Positions 47,801 to 59,063 of a DNA stretch of 64,000 bases are shown piece by piece; the first letter of the stretch is position 1, and every line of letters begins with the position of its first letter. The DNA lies in the NCBI RefSeq assembly GCF_002443255.2, contig NW_019211456.1, positions 13,290,229 through 13,354,228 of the forward strand, given 5' to 3'. This DNA comes from Varroa destructor. Lineage: Eukaryota > Arthropoda > Arachnida > Mesostigmata > Varroidae. A program made the position numbers and the translations under genes. The notes beneath the pieces were generated by a model that worked only from the letters and a program-made list of their open reading frames with translations, had not been told where the DNA came from and did not search any database.

Positions 47801-50800
47801 ACTCGTACTATGATGGTATTCCCTTGAATTCGTTTTTAATTGCCCGACTTAAGCTATACGAGAAAAGAAGTCCTCAAATCGACCTAGCCTTAACATTTTT
47901 TTTGTTAATTTTAATCAGTATTTTGTTTCTCTACCTTACACAAGCCGGGTACTAGCTGTCAGTTTACTTGGACCCGACATCATCGTACACTCAACGTGAG
48001 ATGTATTTTTCTCAGACTGGACAAACTTGTTTGTTTATTGCTAAGCTAAATTCTGAGGCTATTTTGAGTTTATGCTTATACGAATTTATGTTCTACCCAA
48101 TTTATGTATGATCTACGTGCGGTCAGTTTATTCGATAGATTCGACGCGCCTTTGACGCGTGCAGGTGTACCTAGCATTGGCTGAAGACTGGCTGAATTCA
48201 GACAACTTCATTCGATGTTGGCCGATGGGCAGCTCAAGATATGGAGCGTTGCTAGGACACCAGCAAAGACATCAGAAGGGAAGATCAGTCTAGCAATATT
48301 TTTATTCTACCCAGCTTATCCTTTCACGAGCCACTTTCTGAATAATTTAATCCCTGCTGACACTCGTGTGACCAGGTTTAAGACATTTAAGGCTCCTGCA
48401 TTGTGATAACCTGTAAGCACTTAAGGTACTCTGGCTACCTTAAGTCTATATGGGTGAGTCTTTAGGAGGAAAACACTTGTGTGAAACAGACGTAACTTTG
48501 ATTTTCTGGCATTCTCGGTTAACATCAAATCTGGTTGGAATCGCACCGGTTGATTTTATCATATGCTTATGCACACAGGGTCAAATGGCCTCTTGGCAAA
48601 CAGTGAGATCAAAATGAATAGCTGTATTAAGGAAGACGTTCGATCGGTTATAAACAGCTATTTTTGAACGGAAATATTCGTTCATTCCTAAATGCATGAA
48701 ATACTTAGAAAGTTAACCTATAGCACAGTATACGAAGCATGTAAAACTTAAGTCTATTGTGTTTAAACTGTGTTGTGTTACATTACTTTTGACAGCCTAC
48801 GTTCAAATTATTATGCTGAAATGTGTGTATTATTACATTTAACTATCGTTTATCGCTGCGAAACCTCTTTGCATCATGCTTGAAGCAAGTGTGCCTTGAA
48901 AACTTCTGAAAATGTATTTTAAAGTTACCCTGATCACCTCATTTGCTTATTGTCATAAGAACTTTCTAGGCGCTTAATAGATGGAGGTATAGTTCAGTCA
49001 AGCCTGTACTTCATATCAGTCTCCACATCGGGATCAGCTGTTGGCTCGTAAACGGTGTTCTTCCCGGCGTCTTCGGATTGGAAAGTTGATTTTGAAATTA
49101 TTAGCTAACGGGTCGAACACACAAGTTTCCTGAACGGTTTTTTGAAAATGCAGAACGATGCTACAAAAAGATCACCTCGAATTATAAGAATTAGTTCGGC
49201 CGCCTTTTTGAGTTTCCTGTTTGGTCCATCGTTCCTTGTGGGCCTTACTTTACTTGCCCGAAACGCAGACATTCTCCTGCTGTTTCTGTCAGCTCCTTTT
49301 TTGAGGTACCCTGATGCATCACTTACGTCCAAAGAACAACTTCTCTTCCAGACACCTCGGGTTATAAAATTGTTACGATTAAAGATCGCTTCTTAGTGTC
49401 GTTTAAGCGCTGCAAGTCGCTCGATTGGCACGATATTCATTACCTTCGTCAATGCTAAAAGTCCTATTCTATAGTCAGAGTCCACAATAGAAGAAAGAAA
49501 GGCATGCCACACTTCGTCATCAACCAAAAACAAATTTCTTCTTGGTCGAACGTATGAAAAACAAAATAGCTTACCACAAGACTATATAATAATAATAATA
49601 ACAGTCACCGACAATAATCACTGGATGGCCTTATAACGCTTCGAAATTGTTTTTTACACGTTTGTCGGCAAGGTATCGATGTCGTCAGGTCATCATCTGG
49701 CCTGGCGCGTCTAGAAATAAAGGCTGTCTACCAGGTTTAGGTAGCGCAGTTTTTGAGATGCTTTCTATAACTCACTGTATTTTGTCGTAGTAAATCATAA
49801 TATGGTGACTCATTGATTGTAATACAATCATCTCAGGCCTTTCAGTATCTACCTATCCCGATTCGCTGAAACGGTAGAAATTCGAAGTAGAGATTACGGT
49901 AGTTGTCGGATTTAGACAGAGTATCAGCGGTATTCGAAAATACAGCGGCGGCTAGTGAAATCAGTGAGAGAAGAAACCAATACTTTTCTACTTACTGACG
50001 TATACCTAATAAGCTACATTTTATAGAAAAAAATTGCCTGCGACATACAGATGTGTCCCTGAATTTTTCCTGTGTAAACATTGCACATGCTAAACAGGAC
50101 AAACGTACTAGTAAAGGCGAAGTATCCGGATGACTATTTTTTGTTCGGTATTTAAAATGTACATATAGCATAACTGTGGAATATTTATAGCTCGTTCTCA
50201 ATTAATATTAAAAATATGAATTTTATGGATTTTGAAAAATTCATTCCTCGAGTATGTCTATGCCCCATTATCTGAAGCTATGCTAACGCCAGTACCGAAG
50301 GTGGCATTGGAAATACAGATATTCATTTTAACTATTATTTGATGCAACTTATTGACTATCTTTGCTACACATTTGTACAACAACCAAGCGCCAAATCCGT
50401 CAACAAGTCCTCCTCAATCGTAGGACACTTACTGCTAGTAAATGATAGGCCTACCTAGCTCCTATACTTGCTTCAATTGTAAGCCTAATTTTTTGCCCGG
50501 CCAAGATACAACTGTGACCCTTACCTTACTTACCTAGTCGTCATTTGAAAAGGACACGGAAATCGTGTAGTTAGACGTCTGCACTACGCCGGGCCGTAAC
50601 GGAAACAACATCTTTCCAGCGATTACACGGTTACTGATTTCTTAGCTACGATAAGATTAGCTAACGCTTAATAAATACTACGGCAATTCAATAGCTAGAA
50701 TAGATAATATTTAGATAATATTTAGTTAGTTTAGAAGACTAACTATTTGATGGTTATATTCATCGTAAGATTATGACTTGAATATAATTTGCCCCGAACG

Positions 50801-51079
50801 AGTTTAACGTACGACACATACCAATAATTATATCCTTCCGTATTATTATTATTGTTATTATTTCAAGTAATAATATTCTAATTTACGAAATATATGTAAA
50901 TATGTGTGATAAATAAGTAGAAGTTTAGTAGTCGTCTTTTTGTTTGACAGTCATCACAGCGTCTTTGGTAGCTTGTATGCCGGCCAGAGGGTTAGAGTGA
51001 TCCTCGCATTATCATTATCTTGAGGTTTTTGCACTTTATTTTTTCTTTCATATTATTTTGTTATTACGTATTATTATTT

Positions 51080-51125
51080 GTATGTATATATATATGTATG
51101 TATATATATATATATGTGTGTGTGT
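51080..51125. repeat. (TA)n/(TG)n compound microsatellite
   Basis: TATG and TA repeats running into TGTGTGTG, in the spacer beyond gene 2. Confidence 0.9.
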
Positions 51126-51830
51126 TCCCTACTCCTTGTAGTTTTATTTGTTGGCATGTTTTTGTGAGTCGTTGATTCTCTCCCTGTTGTCAGCAGTTTT
51201 CAGTTGAGAGGGGGCACTTTGTGAAGCATCATATTGGGTTTTGTGTGGATATTGTGCAGACACTATTTCCTTACAGCGAATTGAAAGTAGCGAACGCGTA
51301 TCTCCTCTCCGCGGTAATATAATCATATATAGCTATATATTAACTAAGCCGAACAAAACTTCTTAAAAGGCTGTTGCAGACGCGGAGGAGATCTTCAGCT
51401 GGTTCATGCTTAGCTCTCCTGGGGTCGGATTATGACTGGTCATTTTTCATTGTTCCAATTCCGCCGGGCCACCGATGTAGGTTAGCTCACATTGTAATCA
51501 AATGTGATACGCACTTTGTTGTCCTGTTTCGGCCATATAAAAAGGACATGAAACCATTGTTTTTTCGACAGCCAATCGGCAACAGGATAAGATCTAATGT
51601 TTCTTTGCACACCGTTAGTGATCGGCAAAATGTTTATTGAAGACTTGAACCTGTGCTTATTGAAATGATGTTACAGGGAATCACATCACTGGTTAAAGTC
51701 GAGAGTTGGCATCGAGTAATGCCAATATTACGATATATAGCCTTGGATAGAACGAAGTCAGAGTTATTAAGGGATGTCCTAGCAGCAGTATATTGAATGA
51801 GACACGGCCAACAGCTCAAAGTCATTACCA

Positions 51831-51836
51831 TTTATT
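51831..51836 (-). terminator. Candidate poly(A) signal for gene 2
   Basis: The first clear AATAAA on the minus strand after the gene 2 stop, about 580 bases downstream. A variant signal closer to the stop is possible. Confidence 0.3.
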
Positions 51837-52414
51837 CTACGCTTCGCACATTTCTCCTACAAAAAAAAGTCATAATAATAAATTATTCAGACGTTTAATA
51901 CATTTGTATCAAATCATTTGAAAAGCTGTTAAGCCAGACAATGAGATACTGTCATCGTGCCGTCAAACAGAACTGCTAAAGGCTAGAAAGTCGGGCGCCG
52001 TCATCATGTGTAATTACAGGCCCGATTCCGTCACAACCGCAGAAGTCGCCAAGTGGCAGTAAACTCAACCTGTCACTGGGTTTTCTCATTCCAACCGGGT
52101 GCATCAATATAATATACCAGTCGTATAAATATACTAATATATCTGTGATTTTACAACTAGTAAGTGATTTGTTAAAAATCGGCTTTCACTTCTAACGGCG
52201 CCTATGTGACCGTTCATTTACTAAATATCAATACACTTTTTTGAACTTACCCGAAAAAAAAACCTATTTTCTCACATTGTTTCTAGCCATATCTCGAAAT
52301 AGTATAGTTTTTTAGACAATAATATAGGTAAACTGAATCACATGTAATTCTGTTACTTGGGACGCCTGCCCTGAAATCGCTCCTACAAGCGTCACATGTG
52401 GAAAATGATTGAGA

Positions 52415-52651
52415 TCATTCGTCAGCGTAACATCCAGTAGCGTCGTCCGAATTCTTACAAATCTGCGCCGACGGACTGAAGATAAGCTCCAAGGGGCAAC
52501 GCATTACTTTTGGTAAGCCAGCTGTACAGTACAAAAAATGCCGGCAGTCCAATGGATGCGGAAATAGACCAAAATCCTTTGGGCAGGTCAACGGGATCGG
52601 AGAAGGCGTCGTTGTCGACGCAACAGGATACAGAAAACGTCCAGAATTCAC
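52415..52651 (-). CDS. Gene 2 last exon: CBM14 (peritrophin-A) chitin-binding domain
   Basis: After a short Thr/Pro stretch (ASTTTPSPIP) come six cysteines in peritrophin-A spacing: TCPKDFG, LDCRHFLYC, VMRCPLEL, QICKNS and TGC, with the aromatic residues usual for chitin binding (FLYC). The protein ends YADE and TGA. The acceptor CTATTTCTAG|GTGAAT is phase 0. The domain suggests attachment to chitin-containing matrix. Confidence 0.92.
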   Translation of the reverse strand: MNSGRFLYPVASTTTPSPIPLTCPKDFGLFPHPLDCRHFLYCTAGLPKVMRCPLELIFSPSAQICKNSDDATGCYADE

Positions 52652-55600
52652 CTAGAAATAGGACGTCGGGGTCCTTGTCACTTACTACAGAGTGATTAGT
52701 TGCTTGGTTTATCGACGTATTTGTATACATTTGTCACAATTGGAAGTCTACCCTATAATTAGACCGTATTTAAGTTTATTCGTTACTTTTTTCAATTTCT
52801 TTGTGTTAAGTGACCTTGTGTTAGTAAATTGCGTCTTTCTGTTACTATTTAGTTACAATCTATGTAGTGACAATTGAATCCTATGAATAAATGCATTCTA
52901 GATGTTTACGCTTTTACTCTTTCTTTCCTTAGGCAAAGTTCTTTAGGCAAAGACTGCACCATCCTATGCATTAAGTGGTGAAGAGGTCATTTACCTTGAC
53001 ACACTTACCTCGTCTTCATCAGAATCCTCTATCTCGATGTCATTATCTTCTTTGTCCGCCTCTTCAGCAAGCTTTTTCAATTCTTCGTCGTCCTCTGCTG
53101 AGTCTTCCTAGAAAAATCCGAAGTACTTCACATGAAAATATCGATACAAGGTAGGCTATACTTCAGCGTTACGTCGATCGAGAAGTAGGTTTTAGCGAAT
53201 CAAAGGAAAACTCAGAATCGATCCTTTCATGTTCGCTCTGGTCAACTAATGTAAATTACGAACAATGAATTGCCTTTAATTTTTAGTTGGTTTTTAACTA
53301 AATAGAATAATTTTAGACCGTAAGAAATCTACGGGAATAACTAATCATCTATTAGCTAATAAGTCCAGCCAAAAAGTAGTTACTCATCGATCATAAACGC
53401 GGTGATTCCCAGTAGAGCCTATTAATATCGGCGGACACTTTATTAAGATGGCCTAGACAGAGTGCTTCGGAATCGACCTAGTTTTAGTTCACTTTTGTCT
53501 TTTCCCTTACATCGTCGTCATCATCAGTGGCAGTCGAAGTAGTTGCGAGTGGGCGTTTGTATTGTGCTAATGGTTGTCGGAGCGGTGGTAAAGCGGTGTC
53601 AAGCGGCTTCTGGCCGAACGACTGCCGATTGTAATTTGTAGCATTCTCCTGGACAACCTGGCGTGTCCGCACCATAAACTCCTTGGACGCTGGCGTCTGC
53701 TCGCCTTCACCCTTATCGGAAATCGATCCTTTTTTATCCTCCGAAACTGGCTCTATCTCTTGCCAATTTTCGCAACGTTCTTGAAATACGCAGATAGGTT
53801 GCGCGTGATTCCAGTCCCCATTTTGGCATCGCAGGATTGAATGGCCTACCACAATGCAAAGTATTAGGGAACACAATTGGTTAGCGATTTATGTTAAATA
53901 TGCGAGGTATTGACAGCGAGAAATATATATAATCCTGCAAGATGAGCATTTTGTACCAATAGAGCTTTACAAAACTTTCTGCTTGAAAGCTCACGTGTGC
54001 AGTTGACAAATGGTAAAATAATTATTGAAATATAGTTTGTATTGAGGTCCTACCGAGCAGCCTTCCCGGCGGATCGCAAGCGAACACCGCAAGATCACCT
54101 TCGACCATATAGCGTAGGCCTTCACGAGCCTCAAAACCACCGCATCGTGCCTCTCGCGTCATAATTCTAACGGAACGCGTTTCGAACACAAGATTCGATA
54201 CATTCGTTGTACAAATAAACTCAGCGTCGAACTTAGGTCCCGTGTTAAAAGAAAGCACCTTGGCGACTGCTGAGCTGTCCTCAGCCTCTGAAACATTATA
54301 TACTTTACGCTAATAGCTTTAAGTTTTTCCTCTCTGATTTCTGATTTGACGTAACGTTTCTGAGCTATCAACAGTCCAGATTCGGAACTGTTAATCCATA
54401 GATCAAACATTACGTCGATAGAGTTTCGATTCAAATTATCGGTCTTGCTCTCGCGTACAATATGAATTCTTCAAATCTTGATGCTTTCCATGCATTGAGT
54501 CGTATATGTCTTTAAAAGTTAGCAGCTAAAAAGTATACATTAATTCAGATGGATGAAAATTTGTCGCTTTGCTTGTTGAAGTTTTGCAAAAAACACTGGC
54601 ATAATAACGTCAGGTATGTTTCTTCATTAGTTCAATGTCATCCACAAGTACCTGCTTCAATAATAAACACGGGATTGTGTTCGTCTAGTACTGTGTAGTT
54701 GAGTGTAGGCATTAGTTTCATGGGACTGATGCATTTGATCACAACATCAGACCTCGGCTCAACGTAAAGTACACCAAGTGGGCCGAATCGATATGTGAAA
54801 TCGAAATCCAATACAACTCCTTGAAGAGCTGGAAAGCAAAAAAGTTCGGTGCTTTTAATGGAACAAATATTACAAACAAAAAGCAGCTTTTCTATAGTTT
54901 CTGCTAGTTGTGACGTCCGCAGAGGGCTGCGCCTTTTGATGGCAGTCCTCATCGATCTAGTAGTGTCACTCACTTGATCTCTCCGGTACGGCACATACTG
55001 GAGGCGGCGATGTCCAATTGCCGTTAATGCACCGGGCTTCCCCAGCACCGATCCTCTGGACACGGCCGAGGTCCAGGCAGTGGAACATAACGTCGGCGCC
55101 GTGCGGGAGAACCTCATAGGAAAGAACTCGACTAGAGCTCGCATGGGCGATCATATCACCAGATAATTCAGGTAGTTGGCATGGAAAAAGTAGGCCCCCG
55201 TCTTGTGTACCATCCGCCTGCAGTTTACGCCGGTGGCCTGACGCGCAGAAAAAACCAATTTTGATATGGTTTGTAATTGAATTATTCTGTTGGTAGCAAA
55301 AAGGAAATTGTTGTAACATGTAATTTTTAGATTGGACGACCACTTATGCGTGTTAAGTGCGTTAGCGACATACATTCTAGTTTATCTTATTGTTGTTAAC
55401 GTTTCTAAAAAACAAACAATAATTGTAAATTTCGAGAGAAGGTTGCATTGTATTTGTAGCAGTAGTTTCTACAGGGACGATTTAAAGGTCTATTATAATT
55501 CTGTCACGCGTACAAGTATTGATAAATATCTCTATGCTGAAATCTGCGACAATCAACGAATTAGCTCGCTACTATTTAGGGTAAGTACTGATCACTGCGA

Positions 55601-58600
55601 CTAAATAGGGTTTGTCTAAGAAGCTGAATCTTAACCGTGCGAATCCTTAGTATGCAGCGAACGTTTTTTTTTTCACCCTTGTGCGTTCTGGAGTTGCAAT
55701 GACGTGCTACAATCGTACTATAGTCATGTTGGCCACTTCCAGAGGGACTGCAGAGATAAATACCATTTCATAAATATAGTTTACCAAATGTTTTTAACAA
55801 ATAATTTAAATTGTAGATGCCAAAGAGTACTGACTTGTAGCGAATCAAAAGTTGTGTAAGTAGTGTAAAAGAAAAGGTCTTTACATCCATGATAAGCGCA
55901 GATCGGTGCAGAAACGTCCCACTGGCGGAACTGCATGCAGTTTGCAGATTCCGGTCCCAGAAGTATCGATGACGACGGGCATTCAAAATCCACCCTAAGC
56001 CATGATGTCTGTGATACGACTAGCCCGCTCGATTTTTCGATCGGGGGACATTGAAGCGCTACGGAAATGGATGAAGTGAGGTACCGCAAGACACTTTTAG
56101 ATACATACTGGTTCAAGATCGTTGACAGATTAACGGGTGAGAAAGTTATATCTTTGTTTCTGGGTGGTTTGTATTCATAATAATTTTTTCTTAGTATAAT
56201 TTTTCAGTAGGACCCATAGAGTAAATAATTTAGTTTAAAGACATACGTCTTGAGATGATTCTGATGTGAATGTCGTCCGTCGTATCAGAACAAGTAAACG
56301 TGGCATTTGTATCATTTTTAGCTTCGAACTTGACGATTACGGTTACTTGGCCAAACGATACCCTCTCTGAAAGCAAAGACAAAAGACGGTCGCTATCTGC
56401 AAGTTATCGCAGTTCAAAACGGTAATTTTTCAATCATTAACGATCGTTCGATTGGTGAACTGAAATACCGAGCTATTGAAATGTGTGTATGGTCTCGTCG
56501 GTTTTATACTTCCCACTATGAGATTTCGCTTTTACCGTACAACCTTTCGTTTTTGTCGGCTTAGCGATATTTCGCTACGTTCACACCTTAAAATTGATCG
56601 ATCTGCATATAGGTAACACTGTTATTTTAATTCTCATGTATAAAACTTCACGAAGTCTCTTACGGCTCGTGTGGTAGCACCCTGGAGCTGTTAATGATAC
56701 TAAATTTTAAATGAAAATGAAACGAATTTTACCCTTTATTATCATGTTGTTTCATCTGATAACTATTCGAATGTTTAGGGTAAGTTGCTAGTTACTTTCT
56801 GCTCGTATTTTTTTTTCATTTGTCGTTAATTAATCGTAGCGATTATCTTTTCTCCATCTCTGTCTAACAACCCCTTTTTGGTCTTTGACAAAAACGACAA
56901 TTGCAGTAACAATAAGAATGATTTATCCTCCCAGTCACCGGCTCTGTTAGATGCACAGCGTCGTCCCCGTCGCCGTCGTCAGGAACAGGCGATGGACCAA
57001 TGCAGCTTTGAAAAAAAGACAGTAGGTTAATTTAAAGACAATGCAACAGCAAAGGCCTTACTGCTGTTATAGTAAAATCTGCTATTGCTTCTATCATTTT
57101 ACGTAAACGGCAAAGTGGTCGCCAGATGACCACTAGCTGAAAGATAGGAACACACAGTCAGTCCAGTAATGTTATATATATAAATGTCATCTTTTTTTTT
57201 TTTTTTCAAATATTCGTAGATCAATCACCGATAGCAACTGTATAAACCGATCGTACATGGAAACTAACAGTTTATGATGAGCAAGAAGGTTTAGTGACAC
57301 AAAACACAATATACAATAGACATGTTGCTGCATGCTTTATACAAATCAGCCCGCTAAGCGGTGTGCCTCTTTTTCTATACTGTGCAACAATTCACTAGAT
57401 CGTTTGCATGCCCATTAAGTGCATACTCTCTGAATAAATAACAATGAGATGATTACATTACTTAGTTCTGAAGAGCCTGCACCGACCTTTGGAAATAATG
57501 CCTGATCTTTTTGGTAGATCGCGCATGGCTTCAGAATGTATTATAAACAGAAAGGTTGAGATTTCTGAGAAAGAAAAGGTGAGACTCCTGAAGTTCTTTT
57601 TGCGCAGACCGCTCTTTGCCTCGGAGGTAAAATTCTAATGCTTTGCTACGTTGCCCCTAATTCAAATAAAGATAACTGCCACTGCTTTGATCTAGCGAGA
57701 GAAGCATAAATAACCCAAACCTTACACGTTGTAAACCCACTTTTGTCCCCCCACTCGACAATGTAGGATGTAAAAGAATAATGCTACAACTCATTTAGGG
57801 CAATGTCTTATGAGTACTGCGCTAGATAGCAGGGTCTAACACAGCCGGTTCTAGGCTGCGCATGACGTCGAGCCTACACAACTTCCAGCAAGCTCATCTG
57901 TGTAAGACCATTCTAGACCGGTCCACTTACCTTCGATGAAGACGTGGTCAACTTTGCCCACCCACTGCCAAGACGGACGATAACTTCGACTAAGGGCATG
58001 GTAACAACTCATTCGAACTTGAGAGCCAGCAAATACAACGTATTCACCTCCTGGACCCAGAACGTACTCTGTATCAACTAGCGCGACCAAGCGGTTTGCT
58101 GAAACAAATAGCCAACGATAAGGAGAACAATTGTGACAGATTTTCATGTCTTGCTAACGCATACGGCGTACCCTGGGAGTTCAGAATTCAAATTATTCAT
58201 TTACGTTCACTTGATATGATTATTTTCTAGCGTTCACTAACGCTCAAGACTATAGCACCTCACTTGAATGATTTTCCACGCCTATCGTATGTTTCGCGAA
58301 GCCTTAAGTAGATCACAGTTTCTATTTGAAGACTCTAATCCTTAAAATCAGTGGCACAATATCGGTCGATTGAAAAAAACTGTTGCTACTTTGCCCGAGT
58401 GCAAGTGCTTCCTACTCACAGATGAGAACAGCCTCGCAGTGCGGTATTTTCTCGTCGAACTTTCCATTATTACATCGTACGCTGTTGGAGCCGACGAGGC
58501 GGTAAAAACGTTGAATAGGACAGTGAAAACGCAATTCAGAGCCATGAGGGACGTACTCCTCCCCGGTCAGTGGCCGATTGCCGAGATGCACCTTAACTGA

Positions 58601-58716
58601 GTACGACGATGAGCCTGTCAGGTTGATGTAGCATGGTATGCCAAGCTGCGCCGGCGGCCTAGATTTAGCTAGGGTAGCGAGTCCAACAGTGACTGAGTCG
58701 TGCACGGCCAGTACAC
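52415..58716 (-). CDS. Secreted sushi/Ig/chitin-binding protein (10 exons, 5' end missing)
   Basis: Coding exons: 58420-58716, 57931-58098, 56247-56366, 55885-56058, 54974-55237, 54652-54828, 54054-54287, 53511-53845, 53009-53107, 52415-52651. All junctions agree; the introns are phase 1 until the last two, which are phase 0. They give 700 residues in frame. Order: sushi 1, Ig-like 1, sushi 2, sushi 3, Ig-like 2, sushi 4, a Gln/Pro/Thr linker ending in Asp5, an acidic exon, and one CBM14 domain. Sushi domains keep the four-cysteine pattern. Such proteins act outside the cell, in matrix, cuticle or synaptic cleft. Drosophila Hikaru genki also combines Ig and sushi domains, but orthology is not claimed. 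The signal peptide and start codon lie upstream and were not identified. The 5' border 58716 was chosen because its AG gives phase 1 like its neighbours; an alternative AG would start at 58736. Confidence 0.85.
53009..53107 (-). CDS. Gene 2 acidic 33-codon exon
   Basis: A 99-nt phase 0-0 exon in which about two thirds of the residues are Asp or Glu (EDSAEDDEELKKLAEEADKE..). Acceptor TTTTTCTAG|GAAG and donor GAG|GTAAGTG are both strong. Because it is symmetric, it can be skipped without a frame change. Confidence 0.8.
53511..53845 (-). CDS. Gene 2 exon: end of sushi 4 and low-complexity linker
   Basis: It begins GHSILRCQNGDWNHAQPICV, which supplies cysteines 3 and 4 of sushi 4. It then runs into a hydrophilic linker rich in Gln, Pro and Thr with a possible N-glycosylation site (NAT) and a terminal run of five Asp. 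The donor GAT|GTAAGG is phase 0, the first phase change in the gene. Confidence 0.82.
54054..54828 (-). CDS. Gene 2 exons with Ig-like domain 2 and start of sushi 4
   Basis: Exon 54652-54828 ends after PRSDVVIKCISPMK..NPVFIIEAG. Exon 54054-54287 adds FDAEFICTTN, completing a Cys-Cys pair about 70 residues apart that I read as a second Ig-like fold; it lacks a clear Trp. The same exon then starts sushi 4 (EARCGGFEAREG, AVFACDPPGRLL). The junction to the next exon is G|GC, phase 1. Confidence 0.75.
54974..56058 (-). CDS. Gene 2 exons with sushi domains 2 and 3
   Basis: Exon 55885-56058 is one sushi domain (LQCPPIEKS, VDFECPSS, ANCMQFRQWD, PICA). Exon 54974-55237 has a short basic lead, then a second sushi domain (FPCQLPELSG, VMFHCLDLG, EARCINGNWTSPPPVCA), which is the best match in the gene. 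Both exons are symmetric phase 1-1, typical of shuffled sushi modules. Confidence 0.88.
56247..58098 (-). CDS. Gene 2 exons forming Ig-like domain 1
   Basis: Exons 57931-58098 and 56247-56366. The first has GSQVRMSCYHAL followed by WQWVGK (B-strand Cys and C-strand Trp). The second ends NDTNATFTCSDTTD (F-strand Cys). Together they give the C..W..C Ig pattern; the Asp-x-Ala-x-Tyr motif is degenerate. The intron between is 1.56 kb, phase 1 (GAAG|GTAAGTG to TTTCAG|AGAGGG). A further exon inside that intron cannot be excluded. Confidence 0.75.
58420..58716 (-). CDS. Gene 2 exon with sushi domain 1
   Basis: After a 33-residue lead (VLAVHDSVTVGLATLAKSRP..) four cysteines follow in sushi order: PCYINLTG, LRFHCPIQ, NSVRCNNGKF and PHCE. 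The third is preceded by the usual variable loop. The donor is ATCT|GTGAGTAG, phase 1. This exon marks the N-terminal limit of confident coding. Confidence 0.82.
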
Positions 58717-59025
58717 CTAACCCAACAAAGAGATGACTACAAGCGAACAAGTACAATCAGACCTTTTAGCACAGATCGTACTCGCACGCAGCTGCGGGTC
58801 CGCTAGTACACAGAACATAACTCAAACTAATTGTTCAGTTGCGATAATTCCTACTTCATCTGGATAGGCTACTGATGCTGTGAGGCTTCATCTGGGTGCA
58901 AAACAAAACCCAGTATCTATATATATAATCCCTGTAAATATGCAAGCTCGCAAATGAAGGTGTCCGAAATCCTTTCTCGAAATATCTTGCAGGATCCGGA
59001 TGTGCCATAATATAGAATAACTCAC

Positions 59026-59063
59026 CATACGACATAGAGTTGTATAGGCGCCATTGCGCCGCT
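59026..59063 (-). CDS. Gene 2 candidate upstream microexon (38 nt)
   Basis: A pyrimidine-rich acceptor (TTTCCTGTAG|AGCG) and a near-consensus donor (TATG|GTGAGTTA) enclose 38 bases. The end phase (1) fits the next exon, joining ..WRLYNSMSYG to VLAVHDSVTV. It is too short to prove by content, and the exon before it was not found. Confidence 0.35.

Larger units (their letters stand above)
41404..52414. other. Spacer between gene 2 and gene 1
   Basis: 41.4-42.6 kb is less AT-rich than its surroundings and should hold the promoter and 5' UTR of gene 1; no TATA box or initiator is convincing. The rest has the weak exon candidate at 44.65-44.82 kb, microsatellites and very AT-rich stretches (43.5-43.7 and 46.1-46.4 kb). 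No other gene was recognised. Confidence 0.6.

Noticed and set aside
53484..53510. Read-through tail VREKTKVN after the Asp run of gene 2
   Set aside because: GTAAGG at this point is a donor, and the next two exons continue in phase 0 to a complete CBM14 domain.
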